Assembly (NCBI RefSeq): GCF_013177735.1
Contig: NZ_WOEZ01000150.1
Span: forward strand, 24,459-88,458
DNA from: Paraburkholderia elongata
GTDB taxonomy: Bacteria > Pseudomonadota > Gammaproteobacteria > Burkholderiales > Burkholderiaceae
Length of the DNA stretch: 64,000 nucleotides
Direction: 5' to 3'
The notes under the pieces were generated by a model. That model was not told the DNA's origin and did no database searches. It was given only the letters and a program-made list of their open reading frames with translations. The position numbers and the translations under genes were made by a program. Each line of letters begins with the position of its first letter. Positions within the stretch are counted from its first letter, which is position 1. This document shows positions 8,744-17,349 of the stretch, piece after piece.

Positions 8744-10397
8744 TTTTTTCCGGCGACTGAAACACACGGCCGCCCAGCACCGTGCCCCACACTTCGACGT
8801 CTTTCAACTGCTCGGCCGCGACCTCGGTCGGATCGTCGGCCAGCACGGCGAAGTCCGCGAATTTGCCCACCTCGATACTGCCGATCAGATGATCCATCTT
8901 GAGCGTATAGGCCGCGCCCAGTGTGATCGCGCGCAATGCGTCCGCCACGGGGATGCACTCGCTCGCGCCCAGCACACGACCGCTGGCGGTCTTGCGCTGT
9001 ACCGCACACCACGCGGTGAACAGCGGGCTCAACTGCGTGATCGGCGCATCCGAATGAAAAGCAAAGGGAATGCCGAGACGTCGCGCCGATCCCGCCGGGT
9101 TCATCCGGTTCGCCCGGTCGGGGCCCATGGTCTGCGCGTAATGGGCGTCGCCCCAGTAGTAGATATGGTTGGAGAAAAAGTTGATGCACATGCCGAGTTT
9201 CGCCGCGCGGGCCAACTGGCTCGCGTCGGCCATCTGACAGTGCTGCAGCGTGTGGCGATGATCGCTGCGCGGACAGGCGTCGAGCATTTTCTCGAGGGCG
9301 TTCAATACCACCTCGGTAGCCTCATCGCCGTTGGTATGGATATGGAGCTGCAGCCCGGCGCGGTGAAACGGCGTGAACACCTCCTCCAACTGGCTGGGCG
9401 GAATCAGCCACAATCCGTTCGGCTGCCCGCCGACATAACCCGGCCACTTCAGCCGCGCCGTGAAGCCCTGAATCGACCCATCGACGATGAATTTGACCGG
9501 ACCGAACCTCAACTTTTCGGTGCTGTCGCCGATGGCCGACAGCACTTTTTCGACGCCGTTGTCGGGGCTTCGCTGCGGCGCAAACGCGGGCACGATCCTG
9601 ACCGGATACTGCGGATCGGCCGTGACTTCGCGCAGGTTGCGATTTCCCAGCGCCGACAAATCGTTGACCAGGTCGGTCGCGGTGGTCACGCCGGCGAGTT
9701 GCGCGACCTTGCCGAAATTCCAGATGGCCTCGGTCTTTTCACTCGCCGCAATGGAAAGCTGGCTGCCGATCACCTGGTACACGGGGAACATGGCGGCGAA
9801 TTCCTGCAGCTCGCCGGTCGGCTGGCCATCTTTGTCTTTATCGATCCCGTCGACGTCGGTGTTCTCGTCGATACCGGCGAGCGCCAGCATGGCGGTGTTG
9901 ACGTTCATCAGGTGCACACTCGCGTGCAGCACGACAATGGGCCGCTGAGTCGAAACGGTATCGAGTTCCTTGACCGACAAGCGGCTCGCGCCGAAGAAAA
10001 TCGGATCGAAGCCCCACGCGAGCAACGGCGCCTCCGCGTCCGTCATGGCGCGTTGCGCTTCGGTGAGCCGCCCGATCACCTCGTCCAGCGTTCTCAGACC
10101 GCGCCACAACGTGCCGTCGGGACCGCGCCGGTCGTAGTAGCCGAGATAGACGGCGTCCCACATCGCGCCTTCCATCAGATGGCAATGCCCTTCGACGAGA
10201 CCCGGCATCAACACCTTGTCCTGGAACGTGTCGACGATCTCAGCCTCGCCCCACCGGCTGACGTCCTCCAGATTGCCGACCGAGAGAATTTTGCCGTCTC
10301 GCACCGCAACATGCGTAGCGTGCGGTTGGGCCGGATTCATCGTCAGAATCTTTCTGGCGACGAAAACGGTGATGGGACCTCGTTCAATCGGATTCAT
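8736..10397 (-). CDS. Metal-dependent amidohydrolase, YtcJ-like
   Basis: A 553-residue amidohydrolase of the YtcJ/imidazolonepropionase-like group. It has the N-terminal beta-sandwich strand, the metal site LMPGLVEGHCHLMEG (HxH) near residue 70, further candidate metal His residues in LHIHTNGD and LQHCQMAD, and the late Asp region PFAFHSDAPIT. These enzymes hydrolyse amide or related bonds in the cytoplasm. The operon order, symporter then amidohydrolase then CobW GTPase, suggests uptake of an amide or ureide compound, hydrolysis, and metal loading of the hydrolase. No strong ribosome site precedes the ATG at 10397. The substrate is unknown. Confidence 0.88.
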   Translation of the reverse strand: MNPIERGPITVFVARKILTMNPAQPHATHVAVRDGKILSVGNLEDVSRWGEAEIVDTFQDKVLMPGLVEGHCHLMEGAMWDAVYLGYYDRRGPDGTLWRGLRTLDEVIGRLTEAQRAMTDAEAPLLAWGFDPIFFGASRLSVKELDTVSTQRPIVVLHASVHLMNVNTAMLALAGIDENTDVDGIDKDKDGQPTGELQEFAAMFPVYQVIGSQLSIAASEKTEAIWNFGKVAQLAGVTTATDLVNDLSALGNRNLREVTADPQYPVRIVPAFAPQRSPDNGVEKVLSAIGDSTEKLRFGPVKFIVDGSIQGFTARLKWPGYVGGQPNGLWLIPPSQLEEVFTPFHRAGLQLHIHTNGDEATEVVLNALEKMLDACPRSDHRHTLQHCQMADASQLARAAKLGMCINFFSNHIYYWGDAHYAQTMGPDRANRMNPAGSARRLGIPFAFHSDAPITQLSPLFTAWCAVQRKTASGRVLGASECIPVADALRAITLGAAYTLKMDHLIGSIEVGKFADFAVLADDPTEVAAEQLKDVEVWGTVLGGRVFQSPEKNE

Positions 10398-10441
10398 AGA
10401 TAGGTATAGGTGTTCTCTGATTCAGGAGGCAGGCCGAACGG

Positions 10442-11827
10442 TCAGGACAGAGCATGCACCGGTTTACGCTTCCAACTATGGTTCAGCAAGGCAGTCACGG
10501 CGATATTGATCACGAGACACAGCAAGCCCAGGTTGAATCCACCGAGCTCGGCATGAAGGAGGTACAGGATGATCGCGAGTATCTGCCCGGTCAGAATACC
10601 CGTTGCAACGGCGGCCGGTTTGACGCGAAGCGAAAACAGAATGACCATCACGCCCGGGAAAAACTGCGTCACGCCGTAGTACGCAGTATTGATCAGCGTG
10701 AGCATCAGATTTGGCGTCAACAAGGTCATTACGATCGAGACCAGCAGGTAGGCGACGATCACCGTTTTCGCAGTGGCTTTCTGCTTGCTCTCGGGCATCT
10801 TCGGCAACAGATTGCGTGTCACGAGCGGGCCGATGGCGAGGCAGATGCCCGTCAGCACCAACAGACCGGACAGCGCGGCGCCGGCCGCGACCAGACCCAG
10901 CAGCCAGCCCGGCAGCAGCCGGATCGCCGCTGCAAAGAACGCTTCATTCGGCGACGCGAGGTGCAGGTTCTGACTGATCGCGTAGTACGAAGCAATCACC
11001 AGAAACGGATACATCAACATGTACAGCGGCATGGCAACCTGGGTACGCCGGATCGTATTCGGACTGGTGGCCGTGAAGAAAACCTGCACGGCGAACGGCA
11101 TCACGTAGAACCCTAACGACTGGAACAGCATGGTGCTCATCGAAAACGTCAGTTGACTGGCGTTCATACTGTTGCTGACGTGCAGGCTCGCGGCGTGAAA
11201 AACTTCCGTGACGCCGGATTCCCACGAGACCGCGAGCCCGGTGATCACAATCGCCACGACCGTCAGCACGTCCTTCAGGATCGCAATGTACGCCGACGCC
11301 CGCACCCCCGAAATCGCGATGTAGGTGAAGGCCAGCATCGCTGAGATCAGGATCAGATAGAGCGGCTGGAAATTCCAGCCGAGGCCCTTGAAAGCGGCAA
11401 CGAGCCCCGTGAATTGCAGCTCGCCCCAGGGCAGCAAAAACAGGATCGCAGATCCGGCGACGATCACCTCCAACGCACGGCTGCCGAAATGGCCTTTGAA
11501 CAGGTCGGGCAGTGTAATGGCGTTATAGCGTTTGCCGGCCTCCCAGATTTTCGGTCCGATGAAATAGCCGACGGGATACGCCAGCAGGATATATCCCAGG
11601 AACCAGACCCCATAAGTGGGCCCCTTGGCATAGATGCCGCCTGGAAAGCCGACCATCGTGCCAATACTGTAGATTTCGCCCGCAGCAAGGAAAAAAACCA
11701 GATACGCGCCAAACTGACGGGACGCGACAAAGAAGTCATGAACGCTTTGTGCGCTATGCCCTTTTTTGGACCGTATCGCCAGATACAGCGAGAAGAGAAT
11801 CAAACCGAGAAAGACAACGGTGGACAT
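10442..11827 (-). CDS. Sodium:solute symporter (SSS family)
   Basis: A 461-residue membrane protein with about twelve to thirteen hydrophobic helices. The N-terminus has a helix followed by a soluble stretch containing HDFFVASRQFGAYLVFFLA, typical of the SSS family (PutP, PanF relatives), and the helix pair with GEIYSIGTMVGFPGGIYAKG forms the usual ion/substrate core. AGGAGA precedes the ATG. It is preceded by a small DUF3311-like gene, a common arrangement for SSS transporters, and followed by the amidohydrolase after 44 bases. Its substrate is probably the amidohydrolase's substrate. Confidence 0.9.
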   Translation of the reverse strand: MSTVVFLGLILFSLYLAIRSKKGHSAQSVHDFFVASRQFGAYLVFFLAAGEIYSIGTMVGFPGGIYAKGPTYGVWFLGYILLAYPVGYFIGPKIWEAGKRYNAITLPDLFKGHFGSRALEVIVAGSAILFLLPWGELQFTGLVAAFKGLGWNFQPLYLILISAMLAFTYIAISGVRASAYIAILKDVLTVVAIVITGLAVSWESGVTEVFHAASLHVSNSMNASQLTFSMSTMLFQSLGFYVMPFAVQVFFTATSPNTIRRTQVAMPLYMLMYPFLVIASYYAISQNLHLASPNEAFFAAAIRLLPGWLLGLVAAGAALSGLLVLTGICLAIGPLVTRNLLPKMPESKQKATAKTVIVAYLLVSIVMTLLTPNLMLTLINTAYYGVTQFFPGVMVILFSLRVKPAAVATGILTGQILAIILYLLHAELGGFNLGLLCLVINIAVTALLNHSWKRKPVHALS

Positions 11828-11845
11828 CCGGGCTCTCCTGCTGCT

Positions 11846-12055
11846 TCAGTGGGTTTGCGGATCTGCATCGTCCGCGCGACGATCGAACAGACGCCAGCAC
11901 ACCTGCAGGCAGAGCGACGTCAGGACGAACCACGCGAAGATCCACGCATAGATGAACGGCACGCCCAGGACGAATCGATCGACTGAAGCGACCCAGGGCA
12001 GCAGGCCTATCACGCCGATATAGGGGATGCCGATCCCAATCAGGAACTTGAGCAT
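11846..12055 (-). CDS. Small membrane partner of the SSS transporter (DUF3311-like)
   Basis: A 69-residue protein with two predicted membrane helices (residues about 4-22 and 30-55) and a short charged C-terminal tail. Small two-helix proteins of the DUF3311 type are regularly encoded directly ahead of sodium:solute symporters, as here with an 18-base gap, and are thought to be their accessory subunits. GGAGAC lies just upstream of the ATG. It is the first gene of the four-gene minus-strand operon running to 7778. Confidence 0.8.
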   Translation of the reverse strand: MLKFLIGIGIPYIGVIGLLPWVASVDRFVLGVPFIYAWIFAWFVLTSLCLQVCWRLFDRRADDADPQTH

Positions 12056-12545
12056 GAAGTCTCCGTCTGCTGTACGTGAGATTCGTGAGCGATGAAATCA
12101 TCTCTGCTGCATCTGCCTGCCATTGAGGGACCGGACCGGGTGGTGGCGGTCCGCGGCGAGCGGATGTGGCACGATGGCCATATCAGACGAATTCAGTATC
12201 GGTGGCCGAAAATGCACCTGACTAGTACCAGCGACAATAAATCGCCTGGTCCACATGCGGGACCCTGAGCGGGCATTGCACCCGCTCGTCCGGAGGTGGC
12301 AAGGTCGTTCTTACTGTCGGTCGCCACAGGTCCTGAAAAGGTGGCGTTTGAACGTCGGCATCGCCCAGACAACGGACCTTCGTGTTCGGACGACGCCCGC
12401 TGCGTCGTCGGCCCAAGTGAACGGTCGCTTTTTGTACTGAGCATCGCAATCTGTACATGTTCGCCAGCTTAGCGGGCTGATATCGTTGTCTACGAATAAC
12501 ACCGCAAATCGCTGACTAACTTCCCGCTGTGAACAGCCACATCTC
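12056..12545. other. Intergenic region, no gene recognised
   Basis: A 490-base divergent interval that must hold the promoters of the DUF3311/SSS operon and of the PhzF gene. Short open frames here have no recognisable domain. The stretch 12240-12440 resembles the dispersed non-coding repeats common between Burkholderia genes, but this is only an impression. Confidence 0.4.
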
Positions 12546-13346
12546 ATGAAACTGCCGATCTATCAGATTGACGCATTTACGGATAAGGTATTTAAGGGCA
12601 ACTACGCTGCGGTAGTGCCACTCGAACGCTGGTTGCCCGATAGTTTGATGCAGGCAATCGCCGCTGAGAACAACCTGTCCGAAACAGCATTCTTCGTGAA
12701 AAATGCCGACGGCGCGTTCGACATCCGCTGGTTCTCTCCACTTACTGAAATCGCTTTTTGCGGACATGCCACGCTGGCAAGCGCATATGCGATCTTCAAG
12801 CGATGTGATGATTTGGAAGTCATCGAATTTGTTGCGAAAGCGGTCGGTCGGCTTGTCGTTTGCCACACGCATGACGGTCTGATCGAAATGAGCTTCCCGC
12901 AGCGCCGGCCTGAGATACTGAACGAAATACCCGCAAACTTGATCCAGGGGCTTTCGATACGGCCTCAAGAAGTGCTGATAAACCAGCAAGCCTATGTTGC
13001 CATCTACGGAACAGAACACGAGGTGCGATCCGTCGTACCCGAACTCAATCTGCTGTCGGCACTTGGTCCGCTCGATGTCGTCGTGACAGCGCGCGGAGAT
13101 GAGCATGATTTTGTGTCCCGCTACTTTTGGCCTGCCAATGGCGGAGATGAAGATCCGGTGACCGGATCTATTCACGCGGCGCTTGCGCCATTATGGTCTG
13201 ACCGTTTGGGCAGGTCAGAACTCGTGGCCATGCAGGTGTCACGCCGCAGCGGGTTACTTCATTGTCGCGTACAAGACGACCGGGTGTATATCGCTGGTCA
13301 GGCTGTTCAATATCTTGAAGGGACAATCGAAATCCCGGAAGCGTAG
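12546..13346 (+). CDS. PhzF family epimerase/isomerase
   Basis: A 266-residue protein with the two-lobed diaminopimelate-epimerase-like fold. The N-terminus (IYQIDAFTDKVFKGNYAAVV) and NNLSETAFF with the catalytic Glu are typical, FCGHATLASA closes lobe one, and GDEDPVTGSIHAAL marks lobe two. PhzF proteins isomerise small molecules such as dihydro-hydroxyanthranilate. No phenazine genes are near, so a general isomerase role is more likely. It stands alone between intergenic repeats. Base composition is slightly lower in GC than the flanking operons. Confidence 0.9.
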   Translation: MKLPIYQIDAFTDKVFKGNYAAVVPLERWLPDSLMQAIAAENNLSETAFFVKNADGAFDIRWFSPLTEIAFCGHATLASAYAIFKRCDDLEVIEFVAKAVGRLVVCHTHDGLIEMSFPQRRPEILNEIPANLIQGLSIRPQEVLINQQAYVAIYGTEHEVRSVVPELNLLSALGPLDVVVTARGDEHDFVSRYFWPANGGDEDPVTGSIHAALAPLWSDRLGRSELVAMQVSRRSGLLHCRVQDDRVYIAGQAVQYLEGTIEIPEA

Positions 13347-13534
13347 GTGCGACCGTTGTACCTTGGAAGCGGCCGTTGAAGTCGCGTTAGGTCGAAGGGC
13401 GGAAGTGGGTCGACATATGCCGATCGCATGAGGCACTGACCGGCCACTTGCGGTTTCCATGGCGGGGACAGATTTACCCTTGTGAGTGCGAGACCATATC
13501 GGCGGAATAGCTCTCGACTTGAAAGTTCGCAAGC

Positions 13535-13558
13535 AACCCGCCCAGAAGGCGGGTTTTT
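13535..13558 (+). terminator. Rho-independent terminator
   Basis: The stem AACCCGCC/GGCGGGTT with loop CAGAA is followed by a run of T, a textbook intrinsic terminator on the plus strand. It lies 189 bases after the PhzF stop and 34 bases before the kinase start, so it probably ends the PhzF transcript; an attenuator for the kinase gene is possible. Confidence 0.8.
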
Positions 13559-13592
13559 GCTTTCTGGGCTCCTATCTGAGGACCTGGAAATC

Positions 13593-14108
13593 ATGAGCAA
13601 GAGTGAGGGTAGTTCGGACGAAGCAGCCGTTCTTCATATGGTCTGCGGCAAAATCGCGTCGGGAAAATCAACGCTGACGAAACGCTTGGCGCACACGAAG
13701 AATGCCGTGGTCATCAGCGAGGACATCTGGATGACGCATCTCTATCCCGGAGAACTCCGCACGCTGGATGACTATGTACGTTGCTCGGGACGCATTAGGC
13801 GGACGCTCACTGACCACGTCCAGGCACTCCTCGCGGCCGGGATGTCTGTGATCCTCGATTTTCCCTTCAATACCATCGACAGCCGTTCATGGGGGCGCGA
13901 GTTATTTAACGGCGCCGGCGTGGGACACCGACTTCACTACCTCGACGTCAGTGATGAGATTTGCAAAACTCGGCTCAAGGCTCGGAACGCATCGGGCCAG
14001 CATCCGTTCGAAACGACCGATGCCCAGTTCGACGAGATAACGCAGTACTTTGTCCCGCCTTCGACAACCGAAGGGTTTCAGATCGTGTTGCACGCTGCTA
14101 CGCAATAA
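13593..14108 (+). CDS. AAA-type P-loop kinase-like ATP-binding protein
   Basis: A 171-residue protein with Walker A motif CGKIASGKST near residue 18, a DFPFN motif in the position of Walker B or the substrate Asp, and Arg-rich lid residues (CKTRLKARN). This is the AAA_33 group of small kinases, related in fold to zeta toxins and to antibiotic or polynucleotide kinases; the target is unknown. The ATG at 13593 is chosen because GAGG precedes it and because the longer frame would start upstream of the terminator at 13535. No antitoxin-like gene is adjacent, so a toxin role is not supported. Confidence 0.8.
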   Translation: MSKSEGSSDEAAVLHMVCGKIASGKSTLTKRLAHTKNAVVISEDIWMTHLYPGELRTLDDYVRCSGRIRRTLTDHVQALLAAGMSVILDFPFNTIDSRSWGRELFNGAGVGHRLHYLDVSDEICKTRLKARNASGQHPFETTDAQFDEITQYFVPPSTTEGFQIVLHAATQ

Positions 14109-14787
14109 GCCGCGTCCGATCACTTCGAGCGAGAGAGCCGACTTCGGCTACTGGAGGTCGGTTGCTCACGCGAGAACGGACATCCACAACTGCTCGGGCG
14201 ACAGTCCCTTGTGGGTCGCGTGCCGCCGATCGACCTCGGGCAGTGACCGGCCAGGAGCATATGTAATTGGGCGGTCACGAAGGTGGTCGGACACGCGCAT
14301 GCTCATCGTAATCATCCCCAGTATTGCCACTGAAAGCCTCCACAGGAATCGGAGGCCAAGCGTGGCATGCCGTCGGAGTAAGCTGCGACATCTGTCTTTA
14401 GCTCAGATGCGACATTACTACTTGGGTCTGACAACCAATGATGTTGATTCTTGGCACCTACGGCGAGGCGTTGCGCGACAAAGGGAATGGCCAATGTCAG
14501 CGTTTATCGACACCTGAGTAATGTTTTCAAGGAAAAACCAACAGGAACCGTTGCGTCGCATGCGTGGCCGTTTCTGTTGCGCAGAATCCGGCTGGAAGCC
14601 TTGAGCTGCCGTCGCCGGATGCCCGAAAAACGCAACACCCTAAAACATACCAACAGGGTTGATAAATATAATTATGTAAACTATAAAGGAATGCGAAATA
14701 TATAGGCACCTGAATCAATGCTGCGCCTACTCCTTCGGCAGGTGCCCGGCCCGAATAGTAACTTGCCAAGGCTTGCCGATACGGCGA
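14109..14787. other. Gene-poor interval with an AT-rich patch
   Basis: No convincing gene is seen in these 679 bases. The part at 14630-14705 is markedly AT-rich (many A/T runs) against the GC-rich surroundings, which suggests acquired or decayed DNA next to the island-type genes that follow. The motif GCA-N-TGACCGGCCA occurs at about 14238 and also near 13432. Confidence 0.4.
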
Positions 14788-15234
14788 TTACGGGATCGGG
14801 GAATGGTCCGTTCCCATCAAAAACCCCCTCAGCTGCCGCTCTGCTTCGAATACTTCGTGAAGAGGGGCCCTTGCGAGCTGGGCGTCATACAGCGCCAGCA
14901 GCGCTTCAAAGTCGCTGATTACCTCAGAAACGAGCCGCCACTCACCCGTCTCATGAGCGTGCGCCAGGGTGTTCTCGACCGCGTATTCGGCGATCTTGAA
15001 CTGCTCCACCAGTTGGTTGCCGTAACCAGCACGCTGCAGATACCAGCTCAGGTACACCGCGCGCATAAGTTCATTGACCAGATGGCTGTTGCCATGTCCG
15101 TCGCGACATGCAACCAGCGCAAGATGACAGGGCAGCGACCGTTCACTGGCGGAGGCGCGATCCATCGGCAATAGAAGCGCTTTCGTCAGGGGCCTGCGGG
15201 CCCGGCTGTGGGGCCTGTTTCGCTTGGAAGACAT
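14788..15234 (-). CDS. Burkholderia-type hypothetical protein, often annotated Fis-family regulator
   Basis: A 148-residue soluble protein. RRPLTKALLLPMDRA near the N-terminus, then LPCHLALVACRDGHGNSHLVNELMRAVYLSWYLQ and YDAQLARAPLHEVFEAERQL, match a family common on Burkholderiales islands and plasmids that is usually labelled a Fis-like transcriptional regulator; no clear C-terminal Fis helix-turn-helix is visible here. It lies 125 bases from another island-type small gene on the same strand. The function is unknown. Confidence 0.6.
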   Translation of the reverse strand: MSSKRNRPHSRARRPLTKALLLPMDRASASERSLPCHLALVACRDGHGNSHLVNELMRAVYLSWYLQRAGYGNQLVEQFKIAEYAVENTLAHAHETGEWRLVSEVISDFEALLALYDAQLARAPLHEVFEAERQLRGFLMGTDHSPIP

Positions 15235-15360
15235 TTTCTCGACATGGCGACACCGGGAAGCGGTTGATTATAGCGAAGCCTTATCGAAGCTACGGTCGAG
15301 TCTCACCATCGCTAAGGACTTCAAGACATAACGGTCTGCCCCCCGGTTGCGGAGCCGCCG

Positions 15361-15699
15361 TCAGTCCGTCAATGCCACCTGGGCCGACACCTTGCCGGGC
15401 AACTGTGGTGGGATGCGCGCGATGCCCCACGCGGTGAGCAGCGCGTCAAAGGAGGGCGTGCCTGTATCGCGGGCCGCAGGCAGCCGGTGACCGGTCAGCC
15501 GGTACTGGACGCGCTCGTTCGCAGGCGCGCCGGGACGCCTGATCCGTTCGAACACGCCGTGCCGCACACCGTACTGGATCGCGTCGGACGCGTCGCGCGA
15601 ATTCATTACGCCTGCAGCGACGATGCGTGCGACGGTGACCGGTTGGGACTGTTCACGCAGATACGCGATCAGCTGTTCGGCATGGCGGTGGCTTTTCAT
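15361..15699 (-). CDS. Small winged-helix-like hypothetical protein
   Basis: A 112-residue protein. Residues 5-60 (RHAEQLIAYLREQSQPVTVARI, then SRDASDAIQYGVRHGVFERI) have the helix and spacing pattern of a winged helix, with a polar C-terminal tail. It lies between the Fis-like gene and an insertion sequence and is probably part of an acquired block. A DNA-binding role is suggested by the fold pattern only. Confidence 0.5.
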   Translation of the reverse strand: MKSHRHAEQLIAYLREQSQPVTVARIVAAGVMNSRDASDAIQYGVRHGVFERIRRPGAPANERVQYRLTGHRLPAARDTGTPSFDALLTAWGIARIPPQLPGKVSAQVALTD

Positions 15700-15807
15700 G
15701 TGTTGTTGGTTCCTGCCTGCTTGTGTTACCGAGGGCGGTTAGTCAAGATCGAACAGCTGCCGGTCCGCTGGACGGCCCAGCGCCTCGTCCATCATCTGGC
15801 GAAAGTC

Positions 15808-16920
15808 CTATGCTCCGCAAGAATCGGATCTAGTGCCAGCGGCTACCAGTGAATACTCGTGGTGCAGCCCGCCAAGAATCGTTTTCGCGTGCACAACAAG
15901 GCACCGGTCAACGTGATGACGGGAATTCTCATGGGGGATCTGTGCAAGATCGGTCGGCGGATCAGGGACTCCCGGTCCCAGAGACATATGAGGACGTCCG
16001 CGGTTGTAGTGCTCCGTCCAGCTTTTCAGGATCGATCCCAGATGCGACGCGGAGAGCGGTATCAGCCAGTCCAGGCACTCGCGCCGAATCGTGCCGATGA
16101 CCCGCTCGCAGATCGCATTGGTCGTCGGCGTCCGGGGTGGCGACTTCAGCACGGTCAGCCCGAGTCGGCTGATGGAATCGTCCAGTTGCCCGGCAAAGAT
16201 GCTATCGCGATCATGGAGGAGGTATCGGTAACGGTCCCCGAAACCGATTGCTTCCCGCAGTTGTTGTAGGGTCCAGGCTGCCGAAGGGTGGGGCGTCACG
16301 TTCATATGCACCAGCCGGCGCGACCCATGTTCGATCATCACAAAGACGTAGAGTTGGCGAAAGGTCGCGGTGACGACGAGGAAGAAGTCGCATGCAACGA
16401 TTGCATGGGTGTGATTGCGCAGGAAGGTCGACCAACGCTGATCGCCACGCGGGAAACTGGGAGGGCGCCTGGGCATGTACTTTCTGACAGTGCGTGGCGA
16501 AACCCGGAGCCCAAGTTTCAGGAGCAGTTCGTTGGCAATGCGCTCTTCGCCCCAGAGCTGATTCTCGACCGCCAGGCGCCGAATCAACCGGCGCAGTTCC
16601 AATGGAATCGGCGAGCGCCCCGGACGTGACCTGACACGCCACAACAATCGGAAACCGGCGCGGTGCCAACGAACGAGCGTCTCGGGACGTACCACCACGA
16701 GCGCCGCGCGCCAGTCGAACAGCCTGGATAGCCAGGCGAGACTGATCCGCGTTGCCGCATCGACGCGGTGTGGCTTCACCCCGCGCTCCTGATCTAACGC
16801 GAGTTGGCGGCGCAGGAAAAGGTTTTCGGCCACCAGGGCACCGCTCGGACGAAACAGCAGGACGGCGAATCGGCAAACGTCCGATAGCAGTTGAACAACG
16901 ATCTTGATGAGCGCAATCAT
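15808..16920 (-). CDS. DDE integrase-core transposase
   Basis: A 370-residue transposase with an N-terminal membrane-like stretch typical of this family, a helix-turn-helix region (RRQLAL to ETLVRWHRAGF), and a retroviral-type DDE core: the first Asp in ACDFF, the second in LLHDRDSIF, the Glu in NAICERVIGTIRRECLDW. The family usually ends at GGLHHEY plus a few residues; here the frame runs past the putative inverted end at 15833 and takes its stop from flanking DNA at 15808. The gene looks intact and could be active. Confidence 0.88.
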   Translation of the reverse strand: MIALIKIVVQLLSDVCRFAVLLFRPSGALVAENLFLRRQLALDQERGVKPHRVDAATRISLAWLSRLFDWRAALVVVRPETLVRWHRAGFRLLWRVRSRPGRSPIPLELRRLIRRLAVENQLWGEERIANELLLKLGLRVSPRTVRKYMPRRPPSFPRGDQRWSTFLRNHTHAIVACDFFLVVTATFRQLYVFVMIEHGSRRLVHMNVTPHPSAAWTLQQLREAIGFGDRYRYLLHDRDSIFAGQLDDSISRLGLTVLKSPPRTPTTNAICERVIGTIRRECLDWLIPLSASHLGSILKSWTEHYNRGRPHMSLGPGVPDPPTDLAQIPHENSRHHVDRCLVVHAKTILGGLHHEYSLVAAGTRSDSCGA

Positions 16921-16960
16921 GCGTTCATCATGCCATATGCGATCCAGCGCCGCTGGACAC
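15833..16960 (-). mobile_element. Insertion sequence with integrase-type transposase
   Basis: The element carries one transposase gene and appears to be bounded by short imperfect inverted ends: GTGCCAGCGGC at 15833 and the complement of GTGTCCAGCGGC at 16949-16960. No clear target duplication was found. It separates the 15361 gene from the S10/S53 hydrolase operon. The in-frame tail left of it (15740-15800, minus strand, reading QMMDEALGRPADRQLF before a stop) may be the end of a gene it disrupted. Confidence 0.65.
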
Positions 16961-17349
16961 CCTCAGCCATGCCTTGATCGAGTTTTTGCGGAGGACACCC
17001 TGGTTGATTGCAGCCGCGAGGGGATGCTTTCCGAGAGACGTACTCGTTACGGAATGGCCCGATGAGAATCTGCATCGCGCCGTCGAGACGCACTGGATTT
17101 CCTTCCGACGCAGTCCTATAACTTTTAAAAAATCACGCATGCAGTCGTCTTGGTTTCATACCAACCAATTCGAACGACTCCAATAATAGCGACCTGGTCT
17201 CTTTGGGCGCGAGTTGTCTTTCACCGTGCTTTCGTACGGAGCCTGGTTTTAGGGCCGGGCCCGCCACCATTTAAGGTGGTATGAACGGGGGCGCATGGGT
17301 GCGAACCTGAGACGAGTGTTGAACGTACGACAAGGATTGGAGGTCTGCA
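16961..17349. other. Intergenic region upstream of the hydrolase operon
   Basis: A 389-base interval with no recognisable gene. A small hairpin (CCACC/GGTGG around ATTTAA) near 17270 lies about 70 bases ahead of the S10 peptidase start and could be part of its control region. Confidence 0.35.

Noticed and set aside
8706..10403. Plus-strand open frame of 565 codons
   Set aside because: Antisense mirror of the amidohydrolase, which has the HxH metal site; no motif on this strand.
12546..13346. Part of a phenazine biosynthesis cluster
   Set aside because: Only the PhzF-like gene is present; no PhzB, C, D, E or G-like genes are near.
13593..14108. Zeta-type toxin with antitoxin
   Set aside because: The P-loop is present but no epsilon-like antitoxin gene is adjacent and the protein is too general in motif content.
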